Shown: positions 12,400-25,531 of the stretch, piece by piece
Numbering within the stretch: the first letter of the stretch is position 1
How the letters are laid out: every line of letters starts with the position of its first letter
NCBI GenBank assembly: GCA_030248195.1
Contig: JASAND010028375.1
Span: forward strand, 1-64,000
DNA from: Trissonchulus latispiculum
Lineage: Eukaryota > Nematoda > Enoplea > Enoplida > Ironidae
Direction of reading: 5' to 3'
Length of the DNA: 64,000 nucleotides
Translations under genes and position numbers: made by a program
The notes under the pieces: generated by a model
Database searches by the model: none
Told to the model about the DNA's origin: nothing
Seen by the model: only the letters and a program-made list of their open reading frames with translations

Positions 12400-14823
12400 A
12401 ATAAGTCAAGGTACCCTTAAACTACACACACGGATAAAATAATCTCAGGCATTAAGCGTTACCAATTTACGAATCAAAATCAATATTGTAGAATTTCTAA
12501 GGTTAGATGGTTGGCCTATTCATGGCATGGCAGCTGTTAAATTCAAGATCGCGAAGTTGTTTTGCGTTTCGAGGCTGATAGCCTTTATTTGGCCGCGTTT
12601 CCCTTGCATACATAATGCATACACTCTACTTGCATGCAAAATTATTGCTTTTAAAAGTTATAAATTGAGCCACATATCCGTTAAAATCTCTGCCTACATC
12701 TTCAGCGTTGTTAAAGGATACGAGGAGATACGATCGCGCGCTTGCAGCGACTGGCTGCACTAAAGTTACTTTACAATTATTTCACTAATTTTGTTTTTTG
12801 TTTCAGATAATCATCCATGGATATGGAGAATAATGGCTTGTTGGGCCTCTGTATTTCACTGGATTGCGAAATAGGATATCAATATACAGCATTGGGGCTC
12901 TGTAAGCCTGCTGCAACGGATCACAATGGATCTGTATCCAAAGGAAGGCAAAGAGCCTCTCCTTCCAAAGAAAGATAAGTTCCCTTAAATTTAGGAATTT
13001 TCCAGCGAGTCTGGAAAGTATTATTTAGTTACATTCATTAATTAATTAATCATGAATACAATAATTTCATTTCTTTCAAGTTTCGGTTTGTTTAGGTGCA
13101 GCGATAGGCATGGGGGTGGAAAATTTCTAGGAATCTAGGCCCTTCTCAAAAAATTTTAGATCAAACAAGTGGACTTTTCTTCTTTCCTATCTTCAGACTC
13201 GGCTCTAACCTTGCTTCTGCAGCCTCTTTTTTTGTCCTCAAGCTTTCCGACTAGGCTTACCATTTTACCTTTACCTTTTTAGTCACTTGAGGTATGCGAG
13301 GGGCAAACGGTGTTGCTGACAGTCAACGTCGTTTGCCTTGGGTGTGACTGCGGCCACTGGCCAATAACCGTACACCGACTTGACTTGGGGATCACATTTT
13401 CTTCCTGGTCTTCGCTTCTCCGCTTCTTGTCCACTTTCTAAGGACTGCGGAGAGCAACACCATATAGGCCTCATGTAGTGCCTTGGTGGTGGATGATTCC
13501 GTAGCAAAAAAATAAGATTATGAGCAATCTTTGGCCAGAACTATATGCTCCATGCGGATGCAAAGCTCCAATTAACCCAATTTGTGTATCTTTCAAAGCT
13601 CTTTAAGTTCAGGTTGCCTATGTTTGTGGTGTAGTATTCTGGTACCAATTTTGATTACACCTGCAAGATAACATCGCAATTTGTTCCGTGACGACGGAGT
13701 TAAGTTGTTCAACTGAGGATTCGATAGTTCGAAATTCGAATCCCCGCTGCCACAAGGCTTTCACTAATGGAAGCACCACTCACCCTTGCGCAATGGACTA
13801 AGCTCATATAGGTTCGGGGATGAGAGTGAGCCACAATTTTCGAATTTAAAAAAATCATATGATAAAAGCTGGAGATTTATGTTTGAAAGCAACTTGTGGA
13901 ATGTGGAGCACTTATTGGTCACTAAAATGAGCATTGTCGCCGGGCTCGGGCATAACTTTCTAGGGTTTTAGAACTTCAAAGTTTCGTTTCACAGTTTAGG
14001 TTATGAAGCAGGGGTTTTTACAAAAATGTTATCATCATATCGGATATATTTTCTTAAAGTTTGAAGAAAATAGCCCCATAATGTGGCATGCGCACATATG
14101 CACTTAGTGGGGCACGATCTTAAGGTGCTTTTTCAAGTATTTTCACCAAATTTTGGGGGACTGTAATTTAGTCAATTCTTGGAATTCAACGATGATTATT
14201 ACGTCATCTTAAAGCATATTAAAGTTTGCTACAACTAGGCAGAGTGTAGCTGCGTCAGTTCAACTTTTCGACTTGGACATGCGGTAACACCAAAACAATT
14301 TTTGAACATGGATTTCTCGAAGTATGAAAAAGCTAAGGATTACTTGATTAACAGACTAGTGCTGTTGAAGCTGTTTAAATCCTCCAATATATTTATATTT
14401 TATTTTATTTTTTCGAAAAATTGTCAGTTTTGGACCTCGAACATCAATTTCAGATGTATCTCTTAAACCGTGAGGAATCGAAAAATACTGACAAGTGCAA
14501 AGTTGTAGGTCTTGACGAGAACATTCGACTGACCATAAATCTGTCGGTCCAGAGTGACCATACTAAACGTTCTGCTGAATGAAACTAATTTTTCTTAAAC
14601 TTAAATTTTCACGCAGCGACTATTTTAAAATATTTCCTAGACTGAATGATGCTATGTGCACAATTTAAACTCATTTGAACACAATTTCAACTCAATTTTA
14701 ATAAATTCGAACGATTAATCGCTTTTCAAGCCAAAAATATGCGAATCCGAAACAGCACTTTCAGAAGAAGAAAGCTTGGCAATGTAAAGTTATTACTATC
14801 CGTCCACCTTAACGCCTTATGTA
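12400..14823. other. No gene seen; repeats
   Basis: Upstream flank of the SLC17 gene, where its promoter should lie; I recognise no specific element. 13329-13460 (minus) resembles 26145-26300 (plus) at about three bases in four, including GATCCCCAAG and GTACGGTTATT, so it is a dispersed repeat. The rest is AT-rich with no convincing exon. Confidence 0.5.
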
Positions 14824-16124
14824 AGGTGGTGATTCCTTTTGGAAATATAAATGTTGAACCATTATTACTCATTCATTGTATACTTGATTTGAGGCTGGAG
14901 CATATTTCTGCCAAAATATACCTTAACATTCCGTCTTTTAATTGCATACCTTAAAACGAATTATGCCTTTCTAGAATTGTTAACAAATCTTAGCAGTGCA
15001 ACTGTCCAGATTTTTTGTAGACTGAAATAATTCTCTTTCTTCAGACACCTGTTGCATACCACTGTCAAATAGCTGAGAAGCCTTAGAGTCATTTCGGCGT
15101 TATTCTTCGTTGTGGAGAAATTAACTAAGATATATTCGTATTAACCTGGATTTGCCTACTTTTCCCAAATTTGGCAAGCAACAACTTTAGCTACATAGTA
15201 AGCAGCCGTAAGCAGCAATCAAAAAAGGGTCCTCCTGCGGGTATTTTTGTGTAGAACACAATAGCAACTCTTCCGTTTTTCATAAACCGCTCCAAAAATT
15301 GGTAGTGTTTAACTTAACTTTAACTTAACTTAACTTTTTCGTTAGCTCAGTATGTTTACATCTTAAGCTTATATCTTTAGCTTATACTAGCTAACGAAAA
15401 GCTGAATCGAAAAACGGACTTTAGATTCGTGTTCTACGACCCCGAAACCCCTATATACATCTTTTCAGCAAAATCGAAGACAAAAATTTTTCGGTTTCCC
15501 TTGGTCCCACCTTAGAAATCGAAAAATCGAATTTCGCGAAATCGAAAAATTTCGCGATATTTGAACTCAGCGTGGTTGAAAACATACACACACCAAATTT
15601 TAGCTCATTTGGTCAAGTTTTAAAGATTATGAGTGGTGGGGGGTACTCGAGATAAGACCCTACATTTTATATGATAAGCTTTGGGATAGCAGTTGAGAAA
15701 TGACCATCCCTCCGATAGGCCTTTGTCTATGTGAGACATTCAAATTGACAGAGACCGGAGACACCTTTTGTTTAATTTCAAGCTTGCGTATCTCAAAAAT
15801 ATTTGATTTCTGCAAAATACGTTTTTGAAGATACAGTTGGTAATATCTCACGATAAGGAAACGCAAGAAAGATACCTTCAAAAGCACAAATTTAGAGCTC
15901 AAAGAAATCTATCGAGCAGAATATATGTAGTCAATACTATGCAGCAGCTGCCCAAGTGCGAAAAACTGGCAAAACTGCCTTGATCAGCAGAAATATCGCC
16001 TCTTAGGCGCGATTACGCGGAATGGGTTTAAACAATAAAAGATCTTAGTTTGGAAAGTTTCGTTAAGTTTCCTCATCATTTGAGCCGCCAACCAACAATA
16101 TGTGGCGAAAAGAAATCACCACCT
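14824..16124. mobile_element. MITE, AGGTGGTGATTCC family, copy 2, with an internal insertion
   Basis: TA, then AGGTGGTGATTCCTTTTGG, and on the right GAAATCACCACCT followed by TA. The outer parts match the reverse complement of copies 1 and 3. About 15300-15660 is foreign: it carries ATCGAAGACAAAAATTTTTC and GGTTTCCCTTGGTCCCACC, which recur near 22880-22950 and 27480-27520. Confidence 0.75.
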
Positions 16125-16819
16125 TAACTAAAAGGTTTGAATAAATGTTGATTTCGGAAGCGACTATTTTCTCAAAATGTCGGAGTATGTTTACACGGTG
16201 TGAATTCACTTCCAAGCCCCATATACATCGGTTGGTGTGACCGATGACAGTGAAAGATTTAGTCTGCAAATCATTCTGATAACTGCACTCCTGCTATAAG
16301 TAAGTGGTTATTAGAAATGAGTGCCATGATAATGAATTCGCTTTCAAGAGAAATTAAAAGAATAAAAAGGAATATTTACTTCGTAACAAAACAGCACAAA
16401 CGGCAATAAAACCCCTTTATAAAAACTGTCATACAATATTTCGAATCCAAAACAACAAGAGTCGGAATACAAGCAAAACTTTTAGGACTCCAGACATTTG
16501 TTTTTGGGGTAAAAACTACAAATCAACTTTACGTTCACGCACAGTATTTGGTTAAAACTTTTTTCAGATAAAACAACCCAACTAAATAAACATCCAAGGT
16601 TACAGATTACTGATAAAAAGACATTTGCATTTTTCGTAACAATGCTGTACAGCTGCCTATATTACAAAACAAAAAACATAATACTAACAATAAATACAAA
16701 AACTATCTACATCACAGCCGAAACAGCATGAAACGAAAATCGAGAATAAAGTTCGATAAATCAAAAGTTTCACAGAGCTTCGTCAACTGGCTTGGCCTTA
16801 GTTCTTCGTGCAGTCGCAT

Positions 16820-19811
16820 TCAGGCAATAGGTCTCAGAAACTTGACCTTGGTTATGCAGGCTATGCTATGGTAAAGTGATATGCATTCTTCGGCACAGAT
16901 CTAAAACATTAAAAATAAAATAAGGATTTAAAAATATAGTAAAAATAAGCTTCAACTCTCCTCCACTTTTCAGAACCAACTCTAAATTGTATCCAGAACT
17001 ACGAGTATAAACAGTTCATCAAATTTATGTTGGACAAGTTGCTTCATTGTTGCTTAATAGTATATAACATTTCGATTTAGTTAACCTTAAAGCATCACTG
17101 TTATGTGCTAGTTAATAAATTATGGCAAAACAAGGTTTATGATCTGCAGAAACTGCTTTCTCTGCATTTTCGGAAAATGCTAACTAATTTGACAGCCTCA
17201 CCTTCTCATAAACTCTTGGTCTTTGAATGGGCCCAAAGACAGACTGAGGGATTTGAATTTCTTTTATATCATCAGGGGTGATGTTCTTCAGTCCCACAAT
17301 CGTTGCAGTAACCTCTTCCAAACCTAAACACAAAAATGCATGGACACTTAAACTAAACGGCGTCAACATAGAACTGCCATTGCAATTCGATAATTGCAAT
17401 GTTGTTAGTTTCAAAAAATAGTTTGATATTAGCAAGAGTACATAATACATATGTATTTGTATAATACGTATAATAATGATATAATATAATATAATAATAT
17501 AATAATAATAAAGTATAATAATGTATGTATAATATGTATTATGTACTCTTGATATTAGGAGCAAATAGTGACAAACGTTATGAGCAGTCACAAGTGAGTG
17601 TGGTTGATAAGGCGGTCACTTTCAATGCTAGACGTTGGTATTTTGAACGACCACTGCCTGCAGTGGCGAAAATGTCCGAATTTCTTCTAAATAACCACAT
17701 AATCTACCTTTTCGCAATTTTTCCATTTACAGATTAAATCTAAACATTTTAAATTTTATTTTAATAAAAATTTATTTTTGCTAAAGCTAACCATTCGATC
17801 CCTTGACAGGTCCACAGCTATCGATGTGAGTGACAGACGAAATGAGATCTCCACGGTTAACTCTGTTCAAATTGACAGATTCTTGGATATGCCATTGGAC
17901 AATTTCGCCGAAATCCAACATTAAATTGGCCAATGATCCTGTGACAACTGTTGGACCAGAGGCTAATAAATCTTCCCATCGATACTAAAAATAATAGTGG
18001 TTACTTCCTTAAAACTAAAATGTGTTAATGACATCCAAAATGATATTTATAAAATTGATTTAGATAATAAAATGGAGAAAGTAAAATAGAAAATCAGAAA
18101 ATTGGATCATTGATTCGTGAGCATTAATCTCCAGTTTTTGTAGGTGATATTTTCACCGAACAAATATGTAGGCAGCGCAAACCAATTATTGCAAATGGAA
18201 ATAGAAGTTCAGAAATCTTATGTCTTCAAAAAATCTTAATAACCAAATTTCATGCCATCATTAAAAATTAAACCTGATTTATACCTGAACATGATTTGTG
18301 TGATGAGAATTGACGACCTTCAGGAGAGTGAACAGTGGTCCAAATTCGAAGGCATCGTAAACTTTAACCATTCTATGAGAATACACCTGAAATGGGGACG
18401 TGTCAAATATAAACTAGTATTTCATAGACCAAAAATGGTGTAATTTGATATGATATAACAGAACTTATACGATAGCTATTAATTCACAAACTTTGTTATC
18501 TGTTATTGTTTCTTGTTATTATTTAGCTTATACGAAAAATACAAGCTCTGAGATTTGTGTACTAAATACATGCCGTAATAAAAATGTTAAATGTTGGTCT
18601 AAGCCAAGCCAACATTCTAAGACAAAAGATAGCAAGATTATCTTACTTCGCTCTGTTTCAGCGGCTGATTTTTGATCAATAGCTCGGGCTTGATATTTTT
18701 AACGACAGATTCTTGAAAGCTGGATGTTGACGGAAGATTCAAATTGTTGCACTGAAATAATAAAATAATTGCAGTAAAATATTGAAGAATAGAACTTACA
18801 AACTATAAGAACTTATGATCTTTAGAACGGCACACGAATAATAAGGTTTAATAATTTAATTTAATTTAATTTAGCTTAATAATAATAGGTTTATAATAAG
18901 GTTTAAATAACTCCAGCTTCAGTGCACTGCTGCAAGGAACCATAGAATAATTACAAATGATCGCAAAGGATAAAAATGAGCAATTTTCTTACAGTTTCAG
19001 AGCTGTCAGGAAAAGATCCTTCAGGGAACATCGTTTTCTTCAGTAGGGAAAACACAATCTTCCCATCGGAAACTCGCTTCAGCAGATGTCGAGTGGAGGC
19101 TACATCGTGCTTGCCTTCTAAAACAAAAAATCGAAAAATAAAATAAGAATTTTATAGACAAGTTTATGAATCAAGACAAATAGTCTGAATCCGAGTGGAT
19201 AGAAAAACGTTTCTGCTTCCACTTTTCCGATTTTAGTTCCAGATTTATTAAAATGGTTTTAACCACAACTATATAACTACTGCTGACAGATTTATCAAAA
19301 TCTTAAAATCGAAAATCTAAAAAAATCAAAAATCAAAATTGATACTAAAATAGACATTTAACCTTTTCTCTTGACTTCCTCAATGATCGTTTCTCCAGCC
19401 AGGGTGTCGCCGTAGTAGACTGATTCCAGCTGGCGAGCATCATAAATTCCCAAATGGGCCGTGGCGGGATCAGTAACCCTAAAACAACGATAAAATATAA
19501 ACATGAAATATCCGACAAATAAATAAATAACTACCCATAAACAAACACAAAATATTTTGCAAATGAACAAATTCAAATAAACAGAACAACTAATAACTTA
19601 AACTAACGTAACGTAATAGCACCAGTATGTGTAACGCAAAGGTTCAAAGCATATGCATAAGTTTAGGTTAACCTTATGTAACACCAGTTCGTTTTAAAAA
19701 CTGAACTTACTTGATTACAGAGTAAGCCATAGCAAGATTCATTAGGAGATTGTAGGGGACCAGAACATCATCAAATCCTTGGGCTCTGGCAAATGGACTG
19801 CTGGAGTTCAT
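16820..19811 (-). CDS. MaoC/double-hotdog protein, 2-methylfumaryl-CoA (mesaconyl-CoA) hydratase-like
   Basis: Seven exons join in phase to 280 residues: 19711-19811, 19363-19478, 18993-19117, 18647-18751, 17792-17984, 17202-17323, 16820-16900. Residues 3-9 read SSSPFAR and 54-60 VYYGDTL, the order seen in bacterial Mch-type hydratases (SSxPFA, then VYPGDTL); 152-254 fits the second hotdog domain, with TVVTGSLANLML and NRGDLISSVTHI. Known family members add water to mesaconyl-C1-CoA or related acyl-CoAs, with the active site built from both hotdog halves. The first part of hotdog 1 is missing: the Met used here lies at its middle and the frame stays open upstream until a truncated GTTTCAG transposon at about 19865. 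Either a 5' exon lies further away or the gene lost its start. The C-terminal CAEEC tail is not a family mark I know. No expression evidence. Confidence 0.6.
17433..17551. mobile_element. MITE, CAAGAGTACATAAT family (119 bp)
   Basis: Ends CAAGAGTACATAATACATATG and its inverse. The flanks ATATTAG at 17426-17432 and 17552-17558 form a perfect 7-bp target duplication. The interior is only AT-rich sequence. It lies in an intron of the MaoC gene. Confidence 0.85.
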
Positions 19812-19864
19812 CTTTGAAACGGAGCAAAAGGTCGAATCCCAGATTCCACGGACCTTTCGGACAG

Positions 19865-20160
19865 AGACTGAAACTACTTTCAGTCTACTCTCAAAACATG
19901 AAGATTTGAAGGTTTAAAGCGGTTTCTTCGTTAATACTCTGCAGTGGAAGTATAAATAATCATAAATTTATGCGTTATATTATGTCTGAAGGCGAGAATC
20001 TGCAGTTTTTCGAACGAACTGAAACTGAAACTGAAACTCCGACTGAAACTAAAACTGAAACTGAAACTATTTTGGGAGGAGATCTGAAACTGAAACTGAA
20101 ACTGAAACCGTCTTGGACCGCCGACCGAAACTGAAACTAAAATCGGTTACTGAAACAACA
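19865..20160. mobile_element. Truncated GTTTCAG-family hAT-like element
   Basis: Runs of GAAACT plus a unique core (CATGAAGATTTGAAGG, then ACTCTGCAGT) shared with the copy at 26519. The right end reads GGTTACTGAAACAACATTA. The left TAGTG end is missing, so sequence was lost exactly beside the 5' end of the MaoC gene. Confidence 0.7.
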
Positions 20161-20999
20161 TTATTTCCAGGCTCCGATTTTTGTGAAAGAGGATGAAACT
20201 TTACAAATAAAATTGTTTTTGGTACACTTTAACGACGGCATCAAACATTTGCTTATACCATCTCTCAACTCACTCTGTTGGAATAATATAAGCCAAAGGA
20301 CAATTTTGGGGGTGAAACATTTACTATTTTCGAGGAAATCAGTTTTTTCAAAATTGCCGCCACAGCTTAGCGACAATTTTGGTTTACTTAACGCGATTGA
20401 TTCGATTCGATTCACAGTGTATATAATTGCACATTTTATCAATGCCTATCGAAACTAAAAGATTTGGCTGAAAAAATATTTTGGAAAAACGGAGATGATT
20501 TTGCTTTGAACAACGATTTCTCAGAGGTTCTCGATTTCCCAATGGATTCGGCAATTTTTGGCAGAATGAAAGCTCGCACTATTGCGGAGAGTCATTTTTC
20601 TTGGTTTGTGCTAAAATGTCTCTGTAGTTACGAGAAAACTCAAAGCTAAGTTGCGTATTTCGTGTCATCACAAATTTTGGCAGGTTTTCAGGAGCATTAA
20701 GACCTGTTGAGCCAAAACAAATTTCCCTCGGCCCACACACGCGTCCTTCATATCATGACGCAAATAGAAACTTTGGTCGGTTCTCCAGGTTTGTTTTATA
20801 GACAATCTTTGCTAGTTTCGTAAACTCATGTGAATGTATAATCTAATCTAATCTAATCTAATGTACTGACTGATTATAAGCTTTAAAACGATGATTAAAG
20901 CTCTTTCCAACACCCAAAATTACCTTTCTAAAATAACTATACAAGAGACTACCACCACCTTAAAACTCATTTTCCTAAAATCAGCTTTGCACTTCGCCA
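20161..20999. repeat. No gene seen; dispersed repeat
   Basis: About 20500-20650 matches the reverse complement of about 37390-37560 (shared GGCAGAATGAAA, then GTCATTTTTC). Short ORFs on both strands at 20160-20460 overlay each other and show no family motif. Confidence 0.5.
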
Positions 21000-22308
21000 T
21001 AGTGATGTTTCAGCAGCTGAAACTGAAACTGAAACCTAGTTTCAGCTTGTACATGTTTCAGTTTCAGTTGCTGAAACTGAAACTGAAACTGAAACTATTA
21101 CGGGTTTGGAGCTGAAACTGAAACTGAAACCTGAAACTTAGTCGAAGTGAAAGCTGAAACTGAAACTGAAACTGAAACTGAAACTAAAATAAATTTTGAA
21201 CTGAAACTGAAACTGAAACTAGAACAATTCTGGAGCTGAAACTGAAACTGAAACAGTTTCAGCTCTACACTAAAGACTGAAACTGGTTTCAGCTCTCGCT
21301 GAAGCTGAAATAGGTTTCAGCTCTCGCTGAAGCTGAAATAGGTTTCAGCTCCAGCGTACGCATGCTTAGCGTAAACGAGTGTATCAAAAACTGGGTCACG
21401 TTCCCAGCACGTAATATTCCAGCCTTAGAATAAATATAAATTTTGACTAGTGCTTTTACTGTTTAAATCAACAGAGGTTTGAAGTAAATATAATGCTGCA
21501 TTAAAACGTTTGTGCATAAGTTTAACTTAGTGTATTAGAATGTCAAAATACAATTGTATGGCAGTGTTTATTTGATCGGATTCCAACTAATTTGCTTTTT
21601 TCAGAATAATTCTTCATTGAACAGAAGATTAAGCTTAGCCCGACGTAATTAACAACATTTTTGTAAAATAAATACATAATAACTAGGACCCCAGCTCCAG
21701 CAACTAAAAAGAAAACCAAATTTAGGGTTAATACATATTATTGCTATGAATTCTTTCATTTTAGATTGCTGCAACTTAATTTTTTAGTAAAGTCGCAGTT
21801 ACATACATAAGTGTTCACTGGGAAATATAATGGTTGTAATTGATCATTTGTGCTTCATGCTGTTGATTTTTCCATGGATTAAATTCGCCTATATACCGAC
21901 AATTATACCGCAGTGATCTGCCGCCACAAACATGATATTATGTGAAAGTTCAGAATTAGGAATGGAAGCTAAATTAGGGTTATTAGTTAATAAATTTATT
22001 AGCATAACATAAAAACAAAATAGAGGAAAACAAAAAGCTGAAATTCATTTTAGTCAGAGCTGAAACTGAAACTGAAACTGAAACTCATTTTAATCAGAGC
22101 TGAAACTGAAACTGAAACTGAAACTATAACAGATTTGGAGCTGAAACTGAAACTGAAACTAAGCTAAACCAAGAGCTGAAACTGAAACTGAAACTGAAAC
22201 TGAAACTAGAACCGACTTTGAGCTGAAACTGAAACTGAAACCTGTCTGAAAGTGGAGCTGAAACTGAAACTGAAACTGAAACTAAACAGGCCAGCGTAAA
22301 CATCACTA
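21000..22308. mobile_element. hAT-like non-autonomous element with GTTTCAG/CTGAAAC arrays
   Basis: Left end TAGTGATGTTTCAGCAGCTG, right end inverse of TAGTGATGTTTACGC. TCGCCA occurs on both sides (20994-20999, 22309-22314). Both flanks of the element are tandem CTGAAA units in blocks broken by short unique spacers; the centre (about 21350-22040) is AT-rich and unique. No transposase ORF. Confidence 0.8.
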
Positions 22309-22745
22309 TCGCCACAGAGAGGATTTGAATCTTAAAGTCCTTCCTGAGAAAAATTGAAAAACTTCAGCAGATGGATGCTGGCGATTGGAACAAAGTTCTA
22401 CATAAATCGTTGAACAGCGCATGGCTTGCTGTGTCTGAAGCAAAGAAACTTTTTGCTCTAGCGTACTGCTGTAAATTTTTTGTTGAAGTTTTATCAGAGC
22501 AACCAGAACAACAATTTTTCTCAAATTTTTCCAAATAAATAGCATGGTTTATAAAATAAATGGTTTGCAATACCAGCAGTTGAACGTTAGGTCATGGGTT
22601 TCCCTACGATATAAAGTTAAAACACTAATATTGTTCCCGCCCCCAGCACTAGCCTGCTGAGGCTGTTCGAATTTCTTAGGGGACACAATTTTGACCGAGA
22701 ATTAATGGTTTAAAGCTAAATGGATTTTGGGCTATATTAAACATT

Positions 22746-23060
22746 CCTGGGTCTTTTCCAGATTACCCCACCCCTGAAATTCTTAAAACTTGACCAAATG
22801 AGCTAAAATTTGGCATAGGTATGTTGTCGACCTCGCTGACTTCAAATATCGCAAAACTTTTCCATTTCGCGAATTAGATTTTTCGATTCGCAAGGGGGAG
22901 ACCAGGGGAACAGAAAATTTTTTGTCTTCGATTTGATTTTGATAAAAAGCTGCATACAACGGTTGTCTGAGGCGCTGAGCACGAATCTGACATTTGTTTT
23001 TCGATTCAGCCTTAAGACTTTTAGGGGTGGAGGGGTAATCTGGAAAAGACCAACATTCTC
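22746..23060. mobile_element. Foldback element
   Basis: GGTCTTTTCCAGATTACCCC near the left end is inverted as GGGGTAATCTGGAAAAGACC at about 23034. Internal arms with the ATTTTTTGTCTTCGAT motif also occur in the insertion at 15300-15660. Overlapping ORFs on both strands are arm sequence. Confidence 0.7.
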
Positions 23061-23506
23061 CTTGCAGCTGGGTAGTCGGTGCATATTCGCACTTATGTTT
23101 ACTTTAAAACGATGTCTCTGAAGTGTATTCAACATTCCATTTATACCAAGTGCTTTACATGCACTGTGTCACGTTGTAACATGGCTCAGTGTAACCGAAC
23201 CATGCTACAACCGCCTGCGTACAGTTGAATTACACGCTACAAGTACACGCTACAAGTACAATTGTACTGCACGGTAAGCCTTCGCTGCTCTCCTGTCGGA
23301 GTGTGCAGCGAGACTGCTGACAGCCAGCAGGACTGACTGCTCTAATCTAGAATTTCTCCTCCTTCCTATACTTTCCGCCAACATAAATCTGCAAATTAGG
23401 TTGAACAGCATTTAAACAACTGAAAATTAGAATAAAAGTCAGTCCTTCAAGACATGACATTCCAGAAGACGAAAGTCTTCTGGCTTTTTGAGCCCTATTA
23501 CAAGCC

Positions 23507-23670
23507 AGTTGTAGCACTGCTTGCTGTGCTCACAGAAATTTGTGAGCTCACTTGTAGGCGAAGCCCTCGTGAAGGACACTCGTGCCCTTCACTCGGAGCT
23601 TCGCCTGCTAGTGTGTGTATACAAATCTCTGAGAGCACTCCTGGCAGTGCTACAACTTACACTTATAGAG
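23507..23670. mobile_element. Short foldback element
   Basis: GTTGTAGCACTGC on the left is inverted as GCAGTGCTACAAC on the right, and the arms continue through AGGCGAAGC / GCTTCGCCT. The 101-codon ORF across it is a by-product of the arms. 23670-24197 holds no gene I can support. Confidence 0.6.
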
Positions 23671-24197
23671 TCACAAAAGGACATCTCTTCATTGCATTGC
23701 ATAAACGAAGCTCTGACCAGAATACACGGCAAGATATATCGTGTTTTCTGATTTACTGATTAGTGAATCTGATTAACTGTTGGCAACCTCACCCCAGCTG
23801 CTGCCCCAAGGGGGGGCAGTTTTATGAATTAATTAAAGCTACCGTAATCCCTTACTAGAACTTTTTGGAAGATGTTTCTGCAATCTCATTCGCTGCTGGC
23901 TTCACACCCACACCGAACGGGGAGAGGGTACGCATTGTTGGTAGACCCCCCGTTACGTTACCTTTAGGCAATGCAATGAAGAGAAGTCCTATAGCGGCTG
24001 GCTGGCTTATACTTTTCCTAAGGGCATTATGAACTGTGGTTTAGGACGATTTGGAAGCAACTTTCCCACTTTTCGCACTGTGCTCTTCGTATTTTGACTT
24101 TGAAGTTAAGAAGTCAAATAAAGAAGAAGAAGGAAACAAGACTACAGTTGAATCATCCACTATTTGTTAAGCTATCGAGATAGCACAAATGGTGTTG

Positions 24198-24368
24198 TTA
24201 AGGTGCATTCATAGTCGCGAACGCATAGAGATGCGCGTCGACGCCTCAGATTGTAACATGCCGTTTTAACCGTTCAAAATCAGTTGTAACAAATTCATGC
24301 TCACGAACGCATGCAGACGCTTCCATATTCGCGTCTGCTTGCGACAGGAACTATGAACGCACTTTTAA
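24198..24368. mobile_element. MITE with TTAA flanks (171 bp)
   Basis: TTAA, then GGTGCATTCATAGTCGCGAA; right side inverse of AGTGCGTTCATAGT, then TTAA. Inverted ends and a TTAA on each side fit piggyBac- or Kolobok-type target choice; the terminal bases do not settle which. Confidence 0.65.
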
Positions 24369-24899
24369 TTTGAATGTGATTTAATAATTCGCTTTATGGA
24401 TTCGGATGCACGCAAACTTGTATCTGCGTAAAACTTCTTCTGTGCAGAGTCTTTGAGCAGCCGTAGCATTCTGCTGTTTTGATGTTGCAAAGAGATCTTT
24501 ACAAACCAGTAGTCATTGGACATGGATATCTCAAAACTGTAGAATCATCCCAAAAGTTTCGATTGTGAAATGACATAGAGGGCCTGTTGGTGAAGAAAAG
24601 CCTGTTTTTGGATCTGACAAAGCGATTTTTAATGCTCAAAGAATCCTGCAAGGATATCACAAAAGTGAGTTTCGCACTGCCTGTTCCCCGATTATATAAA
24701 GTTCGCCTTTCGCGTTAAAGTGCTTTGACTGCCCGATGGAGAGATGTAGCCGAGAAGCGTAGGAATTTCTAACGGTGGTTCTTTTGGTCTCTGGACATCA
24801 AAATTCATTGATATGCTTGATCAGGAATTTAGGAAAGCGCTAGTCGTTGTTTCCTCCTAACAGTCATGCCTAGTTGACCATCAGTCAGGATCGACTAAG

Positions 24900-25469
24900 G
24901 CCCTATTTCTTTAAAGATTAAACGGATTAGATTAAAATTAATCCGCATTAAAAAATAAAACACAGCACCTCGGATTAAACGGATTAAAATTTAATCCAGT
25001 GAGTTAAACTAGTTAAACGGATTAAATTTAATCCTATTTCTTTATGCACCTAGGATTAAAATTTTAATCTAATCCTGTTTCTTTATTCACACTTCGGATT
25101 AAAAACTCAACGAGATTATTTTAATCCGACTGGCTTAATCGCTGTTTCGTTAAAGATTAATTTCAATCCGTTTAATCCGCCGCCTGCATTTTCTTTCAAC
25201 TAGTTTTTAATCCTCGTGCAGCTACGCGGATTAAACGGATTAAAAGCTGGCGGATTAAAATTTTTAATCGCTATTTCTTTAATGGCGGATTAAACGGATT
25301 AAAATCAACTCGTTTAACCCGCGGATTAAAAATGGTCGGATTAAACGAGTTAATTTTAATCCGTTTAATCCGTTTAATCCAGCATTAAAGAAATAGCAAT
25401 TAAAATTTTAATCCGGCTAATTTTTAATCCGTTTAATCCGACCATTTTAATCTTTAAAGAAATAGGCCC
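24900..25469. mobile_element. MITE, GCCCTATTTCTTTAAAG family, copy 1
   Basis: Terminal GCCCTATTTCTTTAAAGATT and its near inverse. TAAG on both sides (24896-24899, 25470-25473) is a likely 4-bp target duplication. The interior is built from GGATTAAA and TTTAATCC units in both orientations. No ORF. Confidence 0.8.
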
Positions 25470-25531
25470 TAAGTGCTGCACCACAGTAGGAAGTTTGAGT
25501 TAGACAACCTTTTGGTCTTAGTTTAACTATG

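Noticed and set aside
17184..17591. Long minus ORF over the sixth MaoC exon
   Set aside because: Only 17202-17323 is exon; the rest reads through an AT-rich MITE and intron.
23454..23759. 101-codon plus ORF and a 76-codon ORF in another frame
   Set aside because: Lie over a foldback; no recognisable domain.
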